Shown here in pieces: positions 23,755 to 35,002 of a stretch of 64,000 nt of DNA. The stretch's first letter is position 1. The number at the start of each line of letters is the position of its first letter. Made by a program: the position numbers and the translations under genes. This DNA comes from Paragorgia papillata (lineage: Eukaryota > Cnidaria > Anthozoa > Scleralcyonacea > Coralliidae), in the NCBI GenBank assembly GCA_035771165.1, contig JAWNZC010000372.1, forward strand, positions 998,501 through 1,062,500. Reading direction: 5' to 3'. Below the pieces are notes generated by a model, which was not told the DNA's origin, searched no databases, and saw only the letters and a list, made by a program, of their open reading frames with translations.

Positions 23755-24377
23755 TAGTGCTGGGCGATACCGAGTACTTGGTATCGATACCAGCAATACC
23801 ATGCAAAGCGGTATCGGTATCGATTACTGACCTGGTATCGCTCGATACTTGTACCTGTTTTTTTCGACTACATGTACTTTACTTTTTCTTGAAATCGAGA
23901 ATTTTGTTAAACAAGAGATTTAACAAACCGTTGAAATAACTATAAAAAGGTAGTACGTCAAGTCAGATATAAAATTTAATAAATAGTGATTTGAGCCGTA
24001 GCGTAGGCTCTTTATTTGGGTTACATAAAGTAGTTCATATTTTTTTCCACTGACCGAAATTCCTGCCAAACTGAAGAGAATATAGTGAAAGACAGTTTTA
24101 TCTTGTTGAAATTCTTTATTATTTATGCTTTTGAGTTAATGTTAAAGTTTTAAAATAAAATATGATAAGTGGAAAAACCTAGCTTGTCAGAGACTACTTT
24201 TTCACAATTGTGCAGAGTATCGGAAGTGACTGATACCAGCGTTAATAGTACTCACTTCCGGTATCGAAAATGAAAATGTTGTACTTGTTTTGGTATCGAA
24301 ATAGGTATCGGTATCGACTGATACCAATTTTCAAGTAATTGGTATCGAAATAAAAATCCTGGTATCACCCAGCACTA
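23755..24377. mobile_element. hAT-like MITE with ends TAGTGCTGGGCGATACC
   Basis: Left end TAGTGCTGGGCGATACC and right end GGTATCACCCAGCACTA. The ends are followed by many GGTATCGATACC-type motifs. AGTGCTGGGCGAT-type ends are known for hAT elements. The flanking octamers (ACTCGTGT and ACTCTTAA) match only partly, so the target duplication is decayed or misplaced. Confidence 0.6.
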
Positions 24378-25436
24378 ACTCTTAACACTAATTCACTTCC
24401 AGATAGGTAGGAATTTTACAAGGAACAAGGCATTTGACCCTTGAAAAGAAATTGATCAAGCTGAAAACACCTTAGCCTCTTGTTAGTGTCTACCATACAT
24501 GTATATCAGTGACGGTGCCAGGAAGCCTGGCCTACGTGAGCTAGGGCCAACTTACACATTTGGTGTGTCAATCCCAAACAAGGGTGCAATGAGGATTTTT
24601 GAATGGGGGGTCTTTTTATTACAAAGTGATGACCATCAGAAATTTAGGTCATTTGTGCTGCCGGTCTCCGTCAGCGGCTATTCACCTTATAATATAATTA
24701 TGTATTCGAATGCCTTTGATTCTTTCTTGTACTCTAGTGTTTCTCATTATTCAGGTCATTGAGTTCTTTAGAATTTTCCTAAATCGCGCATGCATGTATA
24801 TGTAAACAACCTGTAAACGACTATAAGGACTGTGAAATCAAGCAAGTTCAAATGCTTTTGGAAGTACTATGCTAGGGACAAATCAGGATCTTATGTGCTT
24901 TCGAAGTAGACTGATGCATGCCGAATGCAATTTGGCCAATTTCTAGCACCTGTTTACAAACATGCCATAATATAGAGGAATGATCATCTTATATTCAACA
25001 CAAAATTCAGATTTCCGATATTAGCTGGTTTCTCTTTAAGTGCAGTTTTCAACTGGATGAAATAATCGTTGAAACTAAATTTACTGGTCCACGAGCAATT
25101 GAGTTGGTTTATTCGAAGTATAATTATATCACATCCATTTGAACATTTTTACTTTTGTCTTCAGTTTAACCTTACCATGATTACAATCTATAAATTATGA
25201 CGTTTGGGATTTCGATCAAGTTCTAGGGTGATTCTTCTACACAATTTCAAATGCTAGTACTTTTGAAAAAGCACTCTAAATAATTATGAAATTTTATAAA
25301 TTAGCTTCAATTGTTTTACAATCTGGGAAACTAATGGTAAACTTTTCATGCCACGTGTGAACATTTTTTAGTTTAAATTGTTCTATAGCAATATTACCTG
25401 AGAATCAATATTACCTGTAGTTTCGGTCGATATTGC
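24378..25436. other. No feature recognised
   Basis: AT-rich sequence with no supported gene. The 87-codon frame at 24499-24762 has no recognisable motif. Confidence 0.5.
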
Positions 25437-25720
25437 ATGACGTCATAGATTCAACAAAAAAAACAAAAGATCATTGTTGTTGTCAACAAAAGGGTCATTG
25501 TTGTTATTGAGTCTATGACGTCATAAGCTTCCTGGACTCATTCTTCTCAAGCTCGGCCACTTTAATGGCGGTGCTCCAAAGTACAAACTTCACACGTAAA
25601 ATATCATTTTTTCTTCAACGAATTTCGAAATGAAATCTTTAGGATTATGTAAAAACATTGCCAACAACATTGTCAACAGAGAACCACTTTAACGATCAAT
25701 TAATCGATTTCAAATCTCTA

Positions 25721-25771
<51 letters not shown>

Positions 25772-26011
25772 ACATAATCCTAAAGATGTTATGGTAGTTG
25801 GTAATCGTGTAAAGTTTCATTTCGAAATTCGTTGAAGAAAAAATGATATTTTACGTGTGAAGTTTGTACTTTGGAGCACCGCCATTAAAGTGGCCGAGCT
25901 TGAGAAGAATGAGTCCAGGAAGCTTATGACGTCATAGGCTCAATAACAACAATAACCCTTTTGTTGACAACAACAATGATCTTTTGTTTTTGTTGGATCT
26001 ATGACGTCGTA
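25437..26011. mobile_element. Foldback element with about 220-bp arms around an (AT)n core
   Basis: Arms 25437-25660 and 25775-26011 are reverse complements (for example GAGCACCGCCATTAAAGTGG near 25877 and its complement near 25562). The centre is an AT dinucleotide run (25722-25769). The ends carry TGACGTCATAGATTCAAC and its near complement. A third, diverged copy of the left arm follows directly at about 26023-26200. Confidence 0.75.
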
Positions 26012-26569
26012 AGTTCCCCTCAACTCATTATTCTTCTCAAATACGGCCAATTTAATTGTGGCGCTCCAAAATACGAACTTCGCACGTCAACAACTTTATT
26101 TTTGAGAATTTCAAAATGAAACTTTGCACAATTACCAAGTACGATAAAATCTTTCAGATTATGCAGAAACATCACCAACAATATTTTCATCAGAGAACCA
26201 CTTTAACACAAGGTTCAGTTCAACATCAAATTAACTTTTTATATCTCTTGATTGTCTTCATGATTTTGAAATAAAATCTGTTTTCAACTTATTGATAATC
26301 TATTAATCGCACTGTTGTTTGTTACTCTGAACTTACACTGACCGCGTGGTGGTCGTGAAATATGACCTTCTGTAATAGAATCTAATATGATATACGTATA
26401 CCATAACAATTCCATTTTGTTAGTGACCTGTTTTAAAGTGACCTGCTTGTCTGACGTTATTGTTTATATTTTCACATGTGAATTAGTTTCAATATTTCAC
26501 ACGAGATAAGAATGTATATATTCCGCATTCGTTCCAATGAATAAAGGTTGGTATGAATCTAGCCGAAAT

Positions 26570-27517
26570 CTATCCCGATGAAAAATTCTTCTTGCGTGTC
26601 ATTTTACACAAAAACTGCTTGGCTGCTTCTCTGAAAGCTCTCTTTCGCCATAACAGAATCAACGGATTCAACGCGGAGTTAGCAAACACGATGGTATCGC
26701 TCCAAAGTAAAATCGGAAAAAAAACAATAATATCTATACGTGCAGATAACACATACAAAAGCAGCACAATGCTAGGAAAATTACAACATAGAACAGCTGT
26801 AACTATAACGTGACTCGTCCTCGTTGTTGGAAGCAATTTTCTGTTGCGAGCTGCAGTCTGCGAATTGTTAATGCGATTCTTGTGTTGACGCGTGAGTCGA
26901 TGAATCCATATCCATATCGCGACTACAACGGAGACACTCAAAGCAATCTGTGCGACTAATATCCATCCAATGACTCGAAACGAGACGTAGCAGAACTCAG
27001 GAATGATCAATCCCAACTCGAAGAGCCATGACAGGACAACAGCGGACTTCAAACGACCGAGGGTAACGATATTTTGATACCGGTAAGGGTACGCCAAAGT
27101 AATCCAGCGGTCAACACTGACGATTACGATTATTAGCAGTGAAACGTTGGAAGAAAAGTAAGCCACGAACATGCAGACTTGCCAAAATACGCAATATTGC
27201 GTTCCGTAAATATGGTGAATATTTTTGCTAACAAAAAGAGGCTGGGCAAGGGCAGTTATTATGAGATCGCTGACTGCAAGGACAACGAAAAGCATGTTCG
27301 ACGACGTCCTGAGGCGGCTGTCCATTAAATAAGCAGCAACAACGAGAAGGTTTGCCACAGTTCCGAGAACTGAGAGCAGAAGATTCAGTATTACTATCGT
27401 GATACATGAATACAGCTGGAGGCCAGCTGCAGGAGAAGTTAAATAAATCATTGTTAAAAAGCTATTACAGAGGCGGTATTTCTCCACAGTAGGCGTTTCA
27501 ACCGTGTAATTTTCCAT
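26570..27517 (-). CDS. Rhodopsin-type (class A) G-protein-coupled receptor
   Basis: Intronless, 315 codons, starting MENYTVETPTVEK with an N-glycosylation site at N3. Seven hydrophobic segments are visible. TM1 has GTVANLL (N56), TM2 LAVSDLI (D84), and the disulphide Cys before TM3 is C109. TM3 ends in DRW (136-138) instead of DRY. TM4 has SWLFELGLIIPE, TM6 FPSIVLLLYVL without a CWxP motif, and TM7 NSALNPLILLWR, so the NPxxY tyrosine is leucine. The second extracellular loop is very short. These features recall the melanocortin/adenosine-like receptors that are expanded in cnidarians. The ligand is unknown. The reading frame is complete, so it may be functional, with altered switch residues. 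Confidence 0.85.
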   Translation of the reverse strand: MENYTVETPTVEKYRLCNSFLTMIYLTSPAAGLQLYSCITIVILNLLLSVLGTVANLLVVAAYLMDSRLRTSSNMLFVVLAVSDLIITALAQPLFVSKNIHHIYGTQYCVFWQVCMFVAYFSSNVSLLIIVIVSVDRWITLAYPYRYQNIVTLGRLKSAVVLSWLFELGLIIPEFCYVSFRVIGWILVAQIALSVSVVVAIWIWIHRLTRQHKNRINNSQTAARNRKLLPTTRTSHVIVTAVLCCNFPSIVLLLYVLSARIDIIVFFPILLWSDTIVFANSALNPLILLWRKRAFREAAKQFLCKMTRKKNFSSG

Positions 27518-28204
27518 CTTGGAATGGTCGAGTCTTCAAGCCCAGTAGATTTGTTTTACAATACGTAGATTGATTCCTATAGTTCGACTTGTCTGCTTTA
27601 GAAATTTCTTAGGAACGATGTCGTGCAGTGTTGAGCAGCTGGGAATAAAGGAGAACGCGTCGTCTTAATAAGTCAGTCGACAATTATATAAACGATAAAT
27701 ATGGCTTGGTTGGCTTGGCTAGGCGGTGAAATTCAAAGAACAAGACAAATTATGTATTACTTAAGGAAACATACGTCACATAATGAAGAAAGTGTAGATC
27801 AACTCAGGTACTTATATATACTATACGCGGATATAATACGCGAATCTTTATTCCTTAAATTTACTAAAGAAACTCTAGAATTAATAGTTAAGATTTATAT
27901 TAGGATGACTGGCGACATTCAAATAATTAAAAAATCTATAATAAAGCTATTACGATTATCATTTTATTGTAACGGTATAGTCTATATTGATATAGGTTGC
28001 TGTCGCCTGTCGAATTACAATTAATGACTTAAACGTCCTATGGGGAGCAGAAGTAATGTTGGTAATGTTGTCGGAGATTGCGTTTTTAATTAAGATTGTT
28101 ATTAAATGTGGAGTTATTTGCATGGTGTAATTTGCAAGCTGAATATTAACCGAACCTTAATAATAACAATAACGAGACAGATATTCCAGGAGGAAAAAGT
28201 AATT

Positions 28205-28370
28205 TTGTTAAAAATATCAAAGCCCAGACAGTTACTTTGAAAAAGCCCATGCGTAACATTGAAGAAGTGGAAAATGAAAATATTTATTGAACTAACGTTT
28301 CGTCGCTACATGCAACATCTTTAAAGTGATTAAACTACAAATACATAGACTTTATATACAGAAGGTTATT
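28205..28370. repeat. Dispersed repeat, second copy of 7430-7555
   Basis: ATATCAAAGCCCAGACA, GAAAAAGCCCAT and ACATGCAACATCTT are shared in order with 7430-7555. This copy has an extra TTATTGAACTAACGTTTCGT stretch of the sort found at retroelement termini. The family is undetermined. Confidence 0.6.
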
Positions 28371-28597
28371 AAGACAACAAGTATAACATTACAAAATAAC
28401 GGTTAAGAATTTGAAAACGTTGCATTGGGACACGCTTGCTACTCGTCGTAGAAAACAAAAGGCTACAAGATATAGATATAACTAATTTTTCTTCAGGATA
28501 TAACACTTCAGTACAAATGCACTGTTATCAATGTGTGTCCTGAGCGAATAAATACGTAAGTAATAAATATGAATACTATTAATATTTATACCATCTA

Positions 28598-29480
28598 TTA
28601 ATTGAAATACAGTTTCACAGAGTGTACAAATTCGTTCAAGTTGTCAATCTTTCGAATACCCAAAGGATGGTCATTGAAAAGTTTAGCTCCCATGTAATAG
28701 AAAGAATTTCTGGCATATTCTATGCAGATTTTGGGTAGTTGAATCAAACACGAAGCATTCCTTGTAGCATAATTATGCGCATTTATCTGAAAATAATTTT
28801 CAAAATTCTTACATACATTTCCGACCATACCCTGCGAGCAGAGCCTTCTTTTCCTTATTTCTTCGCTGAGAGAGAGGAAGAAAAGTAGGCTCTGCTGTAT
28901 TCGTGACTGGTTTCCATTGCGCATGCATGTCAGTTGCTTGGTTACAATCTCGAACCCAGTCCCAATCAGAGCAGAAAACAAAACGAGAACCGGTTAAACG
29001 GGTCTTAAATGGGTTACTTCGTCCTAAATCTTGGACGAAGTCAAACACGAATACAGCAGAGCCTACTTTCTTCCTCTCTCTCAGCGAAGAAATAAGGAAA
29101 ATTAAGAAGGCTCTGCTCGCAGAGTATTCCGACCAAGGACTTTTTGAGAACTAATACGCAAGCTCTTCTCTTAATTACATTTTCAATTTGAGGTATCTTT
29201 AAATCACGATGATTGGAAGAACTGATGATGGACATTGCTCTATCATGAAAACGGATTAACTTTTGACCTTGTGTTACTGTGAGATTAAGATTTGTTAACC
29301 CACCATATGTAAGGATTGGCACAATAGTAGCTTGGTAAATGGTTTTTGCTGAAGGTACATTGAGGTATTGCCTAATTTTGGTCAGTAATCGGAGACGTCC
29401 CATAGCTTTCTTGTACGTTCGACCAAAATTCCGATTCAGATTTAGAGATGTGTCAATTTCAATTACAAGGTACCTGTATG
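28598..29480 (-). pseudogene. LINE reverse-transcriptase C-terminal part, split by a MITE
   Basis: Minus-strand C-terminal region: DTSLNLNRNFGRTYKKAMGR (near 29430), TIYQATIVPILTYGGLTNL (near 29310), IENVIKRRACVLVLKKSLVG (near 29170), then across the insertion NVCKNFENYFQINAHNYATR and ARNSFYYMGAKLFNDHPLGI. It ends near 28600. The LINE copy is 5'-truncated. The element at 28828-29126 sits exactly between LVG and NVCKNF, duplicating nine bases. Confidence 0.85.
28828..29126. mobile_element. MITE with 9-bp target duplication (family copy 1)
   Basis: Begins TACCCTGCGAGCAGAGCC and ends with the near complement GGCTCTGCTCGCAGAGTA. The arms extend about 80 bp (GAAGAAATAAGGAAAA and complement). TTCCGACCA is directly repeated at 28819-28827 and 29127-29135, and its removal restores the LINE reading. 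The 9-bp duplication suggests Mutator-like mobilisation. Confidence 0.9.
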
Positions 29481-29585
29481 TTGATTTAGTTTAGATCTTC
29501 TCATAAACTGTATGAGATTTAGTTTCGATCTTCTCATAAACTGTATGCACCTGTATGTTGATTTAGTTTCGATCTTCTCCTAAAC
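29474..29585. repeat. Short imperfect tandem repeat
   Basis: GATTTAGTTTCGATCTTCTC with CATAAACTGTATG is present about three times, between two LINE fragments of opposite orientation. Confidence 0.8.
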
Positions 29586-29587
29586 AA

Positions 29588-29998
29588 CCAAGGCCCCGGC
29601 CTGAATACCTGCAAGATATGTTTATTCCTCGGAGCACAGTTTATTCTTTAAGAAATTCGGGAAGGCGACTCGCATTACCCTTGCCTACAGATTATTTAAA
29701 AAGAAGTTTTAGCTATAGCGGGGCTGAACTATGGAATAATCTGCCTCATAATGTAAGGAATATGACCCCGTTTCGAGAGTTTAAAAAGGAAATAAATTAC
29801 TTATTCTGAACATCGGATTTTCACACGGCAATCACATAAAACAGTATTTTTTGTTTAACTTCTTTATCAACTTCTCTAGTATAATATATATTGTAATATA
29901 TTTAATTAGTTTTATTCTTGTTAATTTCCTTAATTATGTAAATAGTTATACTGATGATTTTACCGTGTATAAATAAATTATGTATGTATGTATGTACG
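29588..29998 (+). pseudogene. LINE 3' end: ORF2 C-terminus, UTR and (ATGT)n tail
   Basis: Plus-strand C-terminus EYLQDMFIPRSTVYSLRNSG, then SFSYSGAELWNNLPHNVR and FREFKKEINYLF with a stop at 29810. About 170 bp of UTR follow, ending in ATGT repeats (29978-29997), the usual LINE tail. It is heavily 5'-truncated. Confidence 0.85.
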
Positions 29999-30469
29999 AG
30001 TAGTTTTCCAAACCCATGCACCACCACCACCGGCTCGACTCGACTACCAAAAACCACCATGGCAATTCGTTGGAACGAATTCAGACTTTTGAGCTCGCTG
30101 GCAACCATCTTCGATCTCTGGCTTCGGAGAGTCAATCAAACGCACAAACGCCGCGGGAAATTTGCGATCCAAAGGCAAAGCATGAAGGCCGATATTTTCC
30201 AGGTCAATTTAAAGTGTGGGGACGTTATAGAGATGCCCGAGCGAAGGTTTGTACAAAGTTCCCAACCGAAGTTAAACGACAAAAAACCGCTTCACTTGAG
30301 GTGAGATCGTTTTAATTTGTTTACCATAGAAAGAGCGTCCTAGGCTAAGTCAATATGCTGCGCGTTTGCTTGTGACTGTGAGTCGCGGCAAAGAACGAAA
30401 CATTGATTGTTACTGAGACACTTGAACTTTGATCTGTCAGCGACATTAGATTAATTGCAAGGCTATGGA

Positions 30470-30965
30470 TGAACTCGAAGCGTTACAATTTGAGTTAGAG
30501 TCTTTACCCTATACCAAAGACTAGGCTGGTGGCTGAACTATATAGTAAAAAGTAAAATAGCCGCAACAACTTAAGTTAATTCAAGAATCGATTGAGGCGA
30601 GGGTAAATGAACATGGGGAATTGCCAGAGGAAGTTTCAGGGTTTCGAAAAGCCATCATTTCTTTGAAACCCGCATTGCAGAAGAAAAGCGAATCTGAACT
30701 CGCACTAAGCGAATTAAAACAGCAAATGGAAGAGTTAAAACAAAAACAAGTGGAAATTGATGGGCAACATGCGGTCTCAATTAGCACAGTCAAAGTGCAA
30801 GCACATGACAAGCCTTTGATAAGCAATACTGCAGATATAAACGCGCGGCTAAACCTTTAGAAAGCACTAAAGAGGAGAAGCTTCCTACAAATGCGTCATT
30901 TTTGCTCCGCGACTTTAAAATTTTGGGACATATTGGTGAGCCAGGTCAAACCGACAAACCCACTT
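30470..30965 (+). pseudogene. Gag-like retroelement fragment
   Basis: A coiled-coil frame (ELALSELKQQMEELKQKQVE, 30690-30750) is followed in another frame by FLLRDFKILGHIGEPGQTDK and PTFV, after which an unrelated repeat begins. The RDFKI..IGEPGQ block resembles gag-like proteins of retroelements found in cnidarian genomes; this is a memory-based match. Frameshifts and stops show that it is dead. Confidence 0.45.
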
Positions 30966-31085
30966 TTGTGTAACCTGAATGTCAGACCTTTATTGTTCCC
31001 GCCTTCCGCTAAACCCGGCAGCGCGGGCAGAGGTGCGGGCGAGCGAGAAGGCAAGAAAAATAAAGGCCTGAGGAAACTCTTAACA
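30966..31085. repeat. Inverted-repeat arm, partner at 34752-34868
   Basis: AACCTGAATGTCA, CCGCTAAACCCGGCAGCGCG and ATAAAGGCCTGAGGAAACTC recur in reverse complement at 34752-34868. Each arm is itself partly self-complementary (CCTTTATT ... AATAAAGG), so each may be a small MITE. Confidence 0.7.
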
Positions 31086-31294
31086 AATCTGTGGGGACTC
31101 CGTCCATCTCATGGACGGGAGCTCTGATTTATGACTAATTGAAGTAAGGATTTTGATTGGTTCATTCAGATAAACAACTTGCCCAAAGGTACACCGTCAA
31201 AGTGCACACAGTGACAAGGTCCGATGATCGTCATTTCTCGAATGTGTTTATCGTGTACGTTTCTGTGACCAATTCATTCATTTAATCATTTATT

Positions 31295-31860
31295 ATGTCG
31301 GAAAATCAAACCATAGAAGGATTTTTCGAAACCGCTTTGTTAAATTCATTGACGCATTTCGGCTATGAGTCTTTGAAACCAGAACAAACGACGTGCATTC
31401 GAAAGCTCGCTGTTGACAGCCAAGATGTCTTTGCTGTTTTGCCCACTGATTTTGGTAAAAGTCTGATATATCAGATATTGCCATTTGTGTTCTCTGACCT
31501 TCATCGACTTCAACATGGTACGGTGAGGAATTTCATTGTAGCAGGTGGAGACCTTGCGAAAAGCAATCTACTTGGGTCTTGGGTCCTTCGTTCGATGATC
31601 AGGGACGATGGCTACTGAAGGCGAAGCCGATGCGAAAGTCCAAGTTGTTTATGGCAGTGCTGAACAATGGTTGTCAGAAAAGTGGACCTGTAAGTTACAA
31701 AACCGGAATCTCGGAGCAGTTAGTCTTAGACCCCGTTTACACTAGAGCAAAAGTATCCGGATTCACATTGTTTTTTATTCCCATGAGGATGAAAAACAAT
31801 GTGAATCCGGATACTTTTGCTCTAGTGTAAACGGGGCCTTAGTTGTGGATGACTGAGTTT
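31295..31860 (+). pseudogene. RecQ-like DNA helicase N-terminal fragment, disrupted
   Basis: The ATG at 31295 gives MSENQTIEGFFETALLNSLT and FGYESLKPEQTTCIRKL, the Q-motif region of RecQ helicases. Then come DVFAVLPTDFGKSLIYQILP, a Walker A motif with Asp replacing a glycine (PTGxGKS expected), and a stop at 31616. A second frame continues with VQVVYGSAEQWLSEKWTCKL, typical of this family. A 106-bp hairpin element (31731-31836) is inserted just before LVVDD, the decayed DExH box. Missing segments, a stop, the Walker A change and the insertion make activity unlikely. Confidence 0.75.
31731..31836. mobile_element. Near-perfect palindromic MITE
   Basis: CCCCGTTTACACTAGAGCAA reads into a 49-base arm and its complement ends in ACGGGG. 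The loop is about 9 bases. CTTAG is repeated on both sides. It interrupts the helicase fragment. Confidence 0.85.
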
Positions 31861-32139
31861 ATACGGTTGAGACGTGTTTATAATTATGTATCAATATATT
31901 AAATGGCCTACCTGCATTCTAAAATTTAAATTCTAAAACTGTATAAAATAGTTCCCAAACTATTGCGTTTGTTTTTAATATAAAACATCAATATCCAGTC
32001 GATCCTTTTCTCCAACGTTCTAGCCTGTGCTACAAAATTATATATTTTTTTAATTTAGTCGAAACTATATCAAGGCGGCTATCAAATCGTGTTTATCTTT
32101 TATTATGGTGGAATTTTGAATCAATATATATGTATACTT

Positions 32140-34469
32140 CAGAGGCGGATCTAGGAGGGGTGCTATTGTTGCTCAAGCAACGGTCAGAATTTCCAGATTA
32201 ATTTATTCAGTCTTTTGGCGAGTATTTTTGCGCACCAAACATCTTTAAAATTAACATATTCAGTCATATATTATAATTTTTAGTGCCTGGCCACATTAAT
32301 AGAATTCGTATTATTCAATCACTTCAGGGCCGCTGCGCGATTATTTGCGCGAGAAATGCCGTGAGTTGGGTGTCTATTTTCGCGCCCATATTAAATTGAA
32401 TTATCTCCGAAACCCGAGAACACCCAAGCCTACCTAATTAAGCCTGTGTAGCGACCCTCATCTTTGGGTACTGACTTGGTTAGCATCAGCTAAACGTGAC
32501 TGTGCAAATGGCGGGAGCAACGGTTGATGCTAAATTTAGCCTTTCTGAGCAACAGCAAAGGGATGCTGACCAATCAAATGATAGATTCAGTATGCTGAGC
32601 AACGGTGAGCAACGGTAGAGAAATAAGCCAATCGCGTAGCTATATTTATCGGGTCTCCAGTGATGCTAAGTAGCAGCGTACTCACGGACCTCTACTGTTT
32701 AATATTTTCAGTTCGCAATGACTTCGAACAACGCTTAATTACAAGGATTGTTTGATGTATTTGATGGGAGTTATTCATCTGCGATAAAATAGGATCTAAA
32801 TGTTTCTTTGTGTATTAAAGTTCGCTTCGCGATCGCGCGACGGCGACGCCACAATTTCCCCACAGCCAGGAATCGCACTACCAAAACCCCTACGAGTCTA
32901 CTGCAGTAAGGTTAGCGTATTAAATGCTTATGAATAATATATAATAATGCTAATCAGCCAGGGCATGTTTAATTATTTCAACTACACAATACAGTTAATG
33001 TAAATGAGTGTGAGTATAGATAGTATCAATGTCTGCCTGATATTTAAATATGTCTCGGTTTAAAGTAAGTCTGTGTAAATCTTGGTGATTTATGAGAATA
33101 GAGTGGTTGATGATTTGTTTAATACTAAGCTAGCTTTATATATTTCAGTCTGGTTAGCACGTTCTGTTTTTGATCTATAAAGCAGATTATAAAGCAGAGT
33201 CTGCAGAGATAATGTATACTGTATGTATTTTTATAGTATAAACCAGCTAGTACAAATTCTGCTTTCTGATTGGCTGAGCTACTCACTGTCTATTGATAAT
33301 AGACCACTAGTAGCAAGAGTGCTGTATGGTATTAATGTGGAATATTATTGAAGCCTTTGTTTACCAGGGGTTTTCTTTTTCCTGGTGTTAACCATCTAAA
33401 ATCACTGTAATTAAAAACTTGAAAGTTCTGTTGGTAAGGCCGAGTAAAGAAGCTGAGAAAACAAAAAAATTATGTATACTGTACATGTATATGATGACCA
33501 AGGAAATGTACATGTACTTAATATTATGTTATTTGCAGTGCTGCAACCAAAACCACAGGTCTGCACATATTTTTATATACAGTACAAACCTAATCGCCCA
33601 GCTTGTTAGTGAAGACATTTTCTGTGATTGTTTGAGGCCATTTTGCAGGCTTTCATTGTGTGACATCAGTCAAGCAATTTATATTTTTTATTATTGGATA
33701 ATTGTTATTAATGAATCATACAATAATTTATTGCTCTGGTGAGTCCTAATTTATTGAATGCAAAATTAACTGCCTTCAGTTAAGTTAGTTTTACAGAATT
33801 ACAGTTGCAAACATAAATTAATTTTGAATAAATAATATTACTTTATTGTATAATTATGTTGTGTTAAGTTTTATCTTCTAACACCCATATGTTTAACTGC
33901 TAAATTTCTTGATGTGCTGCTTATCCAACACAAGTATTAATTTCCTCAGTTTGTGGTGTGGTGTTCAAACTACTATACACATTGTCGATCAACTATGAAC
34001 TATTATATAGTGCCCTTCACGAGCTGGTTATTTTTGCAAATAAAAGTCTGGGGTAATTTAGTAGTTATTTATTTAGTCATATAACTAATGATAATTTATG
34101 GCATTGCTTCCATACAAGATAGTATGTTATATATAAAATTTCCAAAAATATATACAATACTTTGCAGTTACCACCTGATCGTTACTCACTTACTGTGAGT
34201 CCGTCATCGAGTTAGAACTAATATTTTTGGGTCATTATAATTTTTCTAAGACTACCCAGAGACCCTGGAAAGTTGAAATATGGTCTTTAAAATTGAAAAA
34301 AGAATCCTTCTGGAGTAACTTCAAATCACTCTCAAAATGTGGGAGATGTGTTTTTAGAGGTTCTAATTTTCAAAATTTTCCGGGGGCCATGCCCCCGGAG
34401 CTCCCTAAAAAACTGAACCACACCTTACTAGCAACGGTCAGATTTTTTGCTGGATCCGCCCCTGCACTT
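32140..34469. mobile_element. Candidate hAT-like element with ends CAGAGGCGGATC / GGATCCGCCCCTG
   Basis: Left end CAGAGGCGGATCTAG and right end CTGGATCCGCCCCTG are inverted and similar to known hAT ends (CAGGGGCGGATCCAG). Subterminal AGCAACGGTCAGA occurs at both ends in opposite orientation. Near the right end is the palindrome GGGGGCCATGCCCCC. No transposase reading was found, and the flanking octamers do not match, so the two ends could belong to different copies. Confidence 0.45.
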
Positions 34470-34751
34470 TCAAATTGTCAAATTTCTCGGTTTCTTATCG
34501 TATTTTCCAATTCTTAGACTTCTTCTCTAGATCGGGTCTAGATACCATGGACAAACGCCTTCAATTCGAGCTCGTGTATTTATTGCAAGTCTGCTTAGAC
34601 TAGTCTGGACTCTGGACTAAAACCAGACGCGGAGAAAGACTATATATTTATGTGGGATGAAATCAAAACATACGCTTTGTTCTTTTGACAACACATATCA
34701 ATCATATCTCGTTAATTTTTAAAAATAACAAAGTAGGCGGAAGACGGTTTT

Positions 34752-34868
34752 AATAAGAGTTTCCTCAGGCCTTTATTTTTCTCGCCTTCTCGCTCGCCCA
34801 GACATCTGCCCGCGCTGCCGGGTTTAGCGGAAGGCGGGAACAAATAAAGGCTTGACATTCAGGTTAAC
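34752..34868. repeat. Inverted-repeat arm, partner at 30966-31085
   Basis: Reverse complement of the arm at 30966-31085, with a few substitutions. The pair encloses about 3.7 kb, including the helicase fragment and the hAT-like element. Confidence 0.7.
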
Positions 34869-35002
34869 TTTTGTGTTGCTTACTCACCATATCGATTCCG
34901 GTTTAAAGCGTTAATACAAGGGGAGCGAAATCGGCGACGCTGTGATTCGTGCTATTTATTTGCATAGTAGTCTACGTAGCTGGGTGGAGACATTAAATAA
35001 TT

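Noticed and set aside
27701..28024. 107-codon frame upstream of the GPCR
   Set aside because: No recognisable domain, AT-rich codons and no supporting context; too weak to call a gene.
33419..33742. 107-codon frame in the hAT-like region
   Set aside because: AT-rich, no motif, probably chance.
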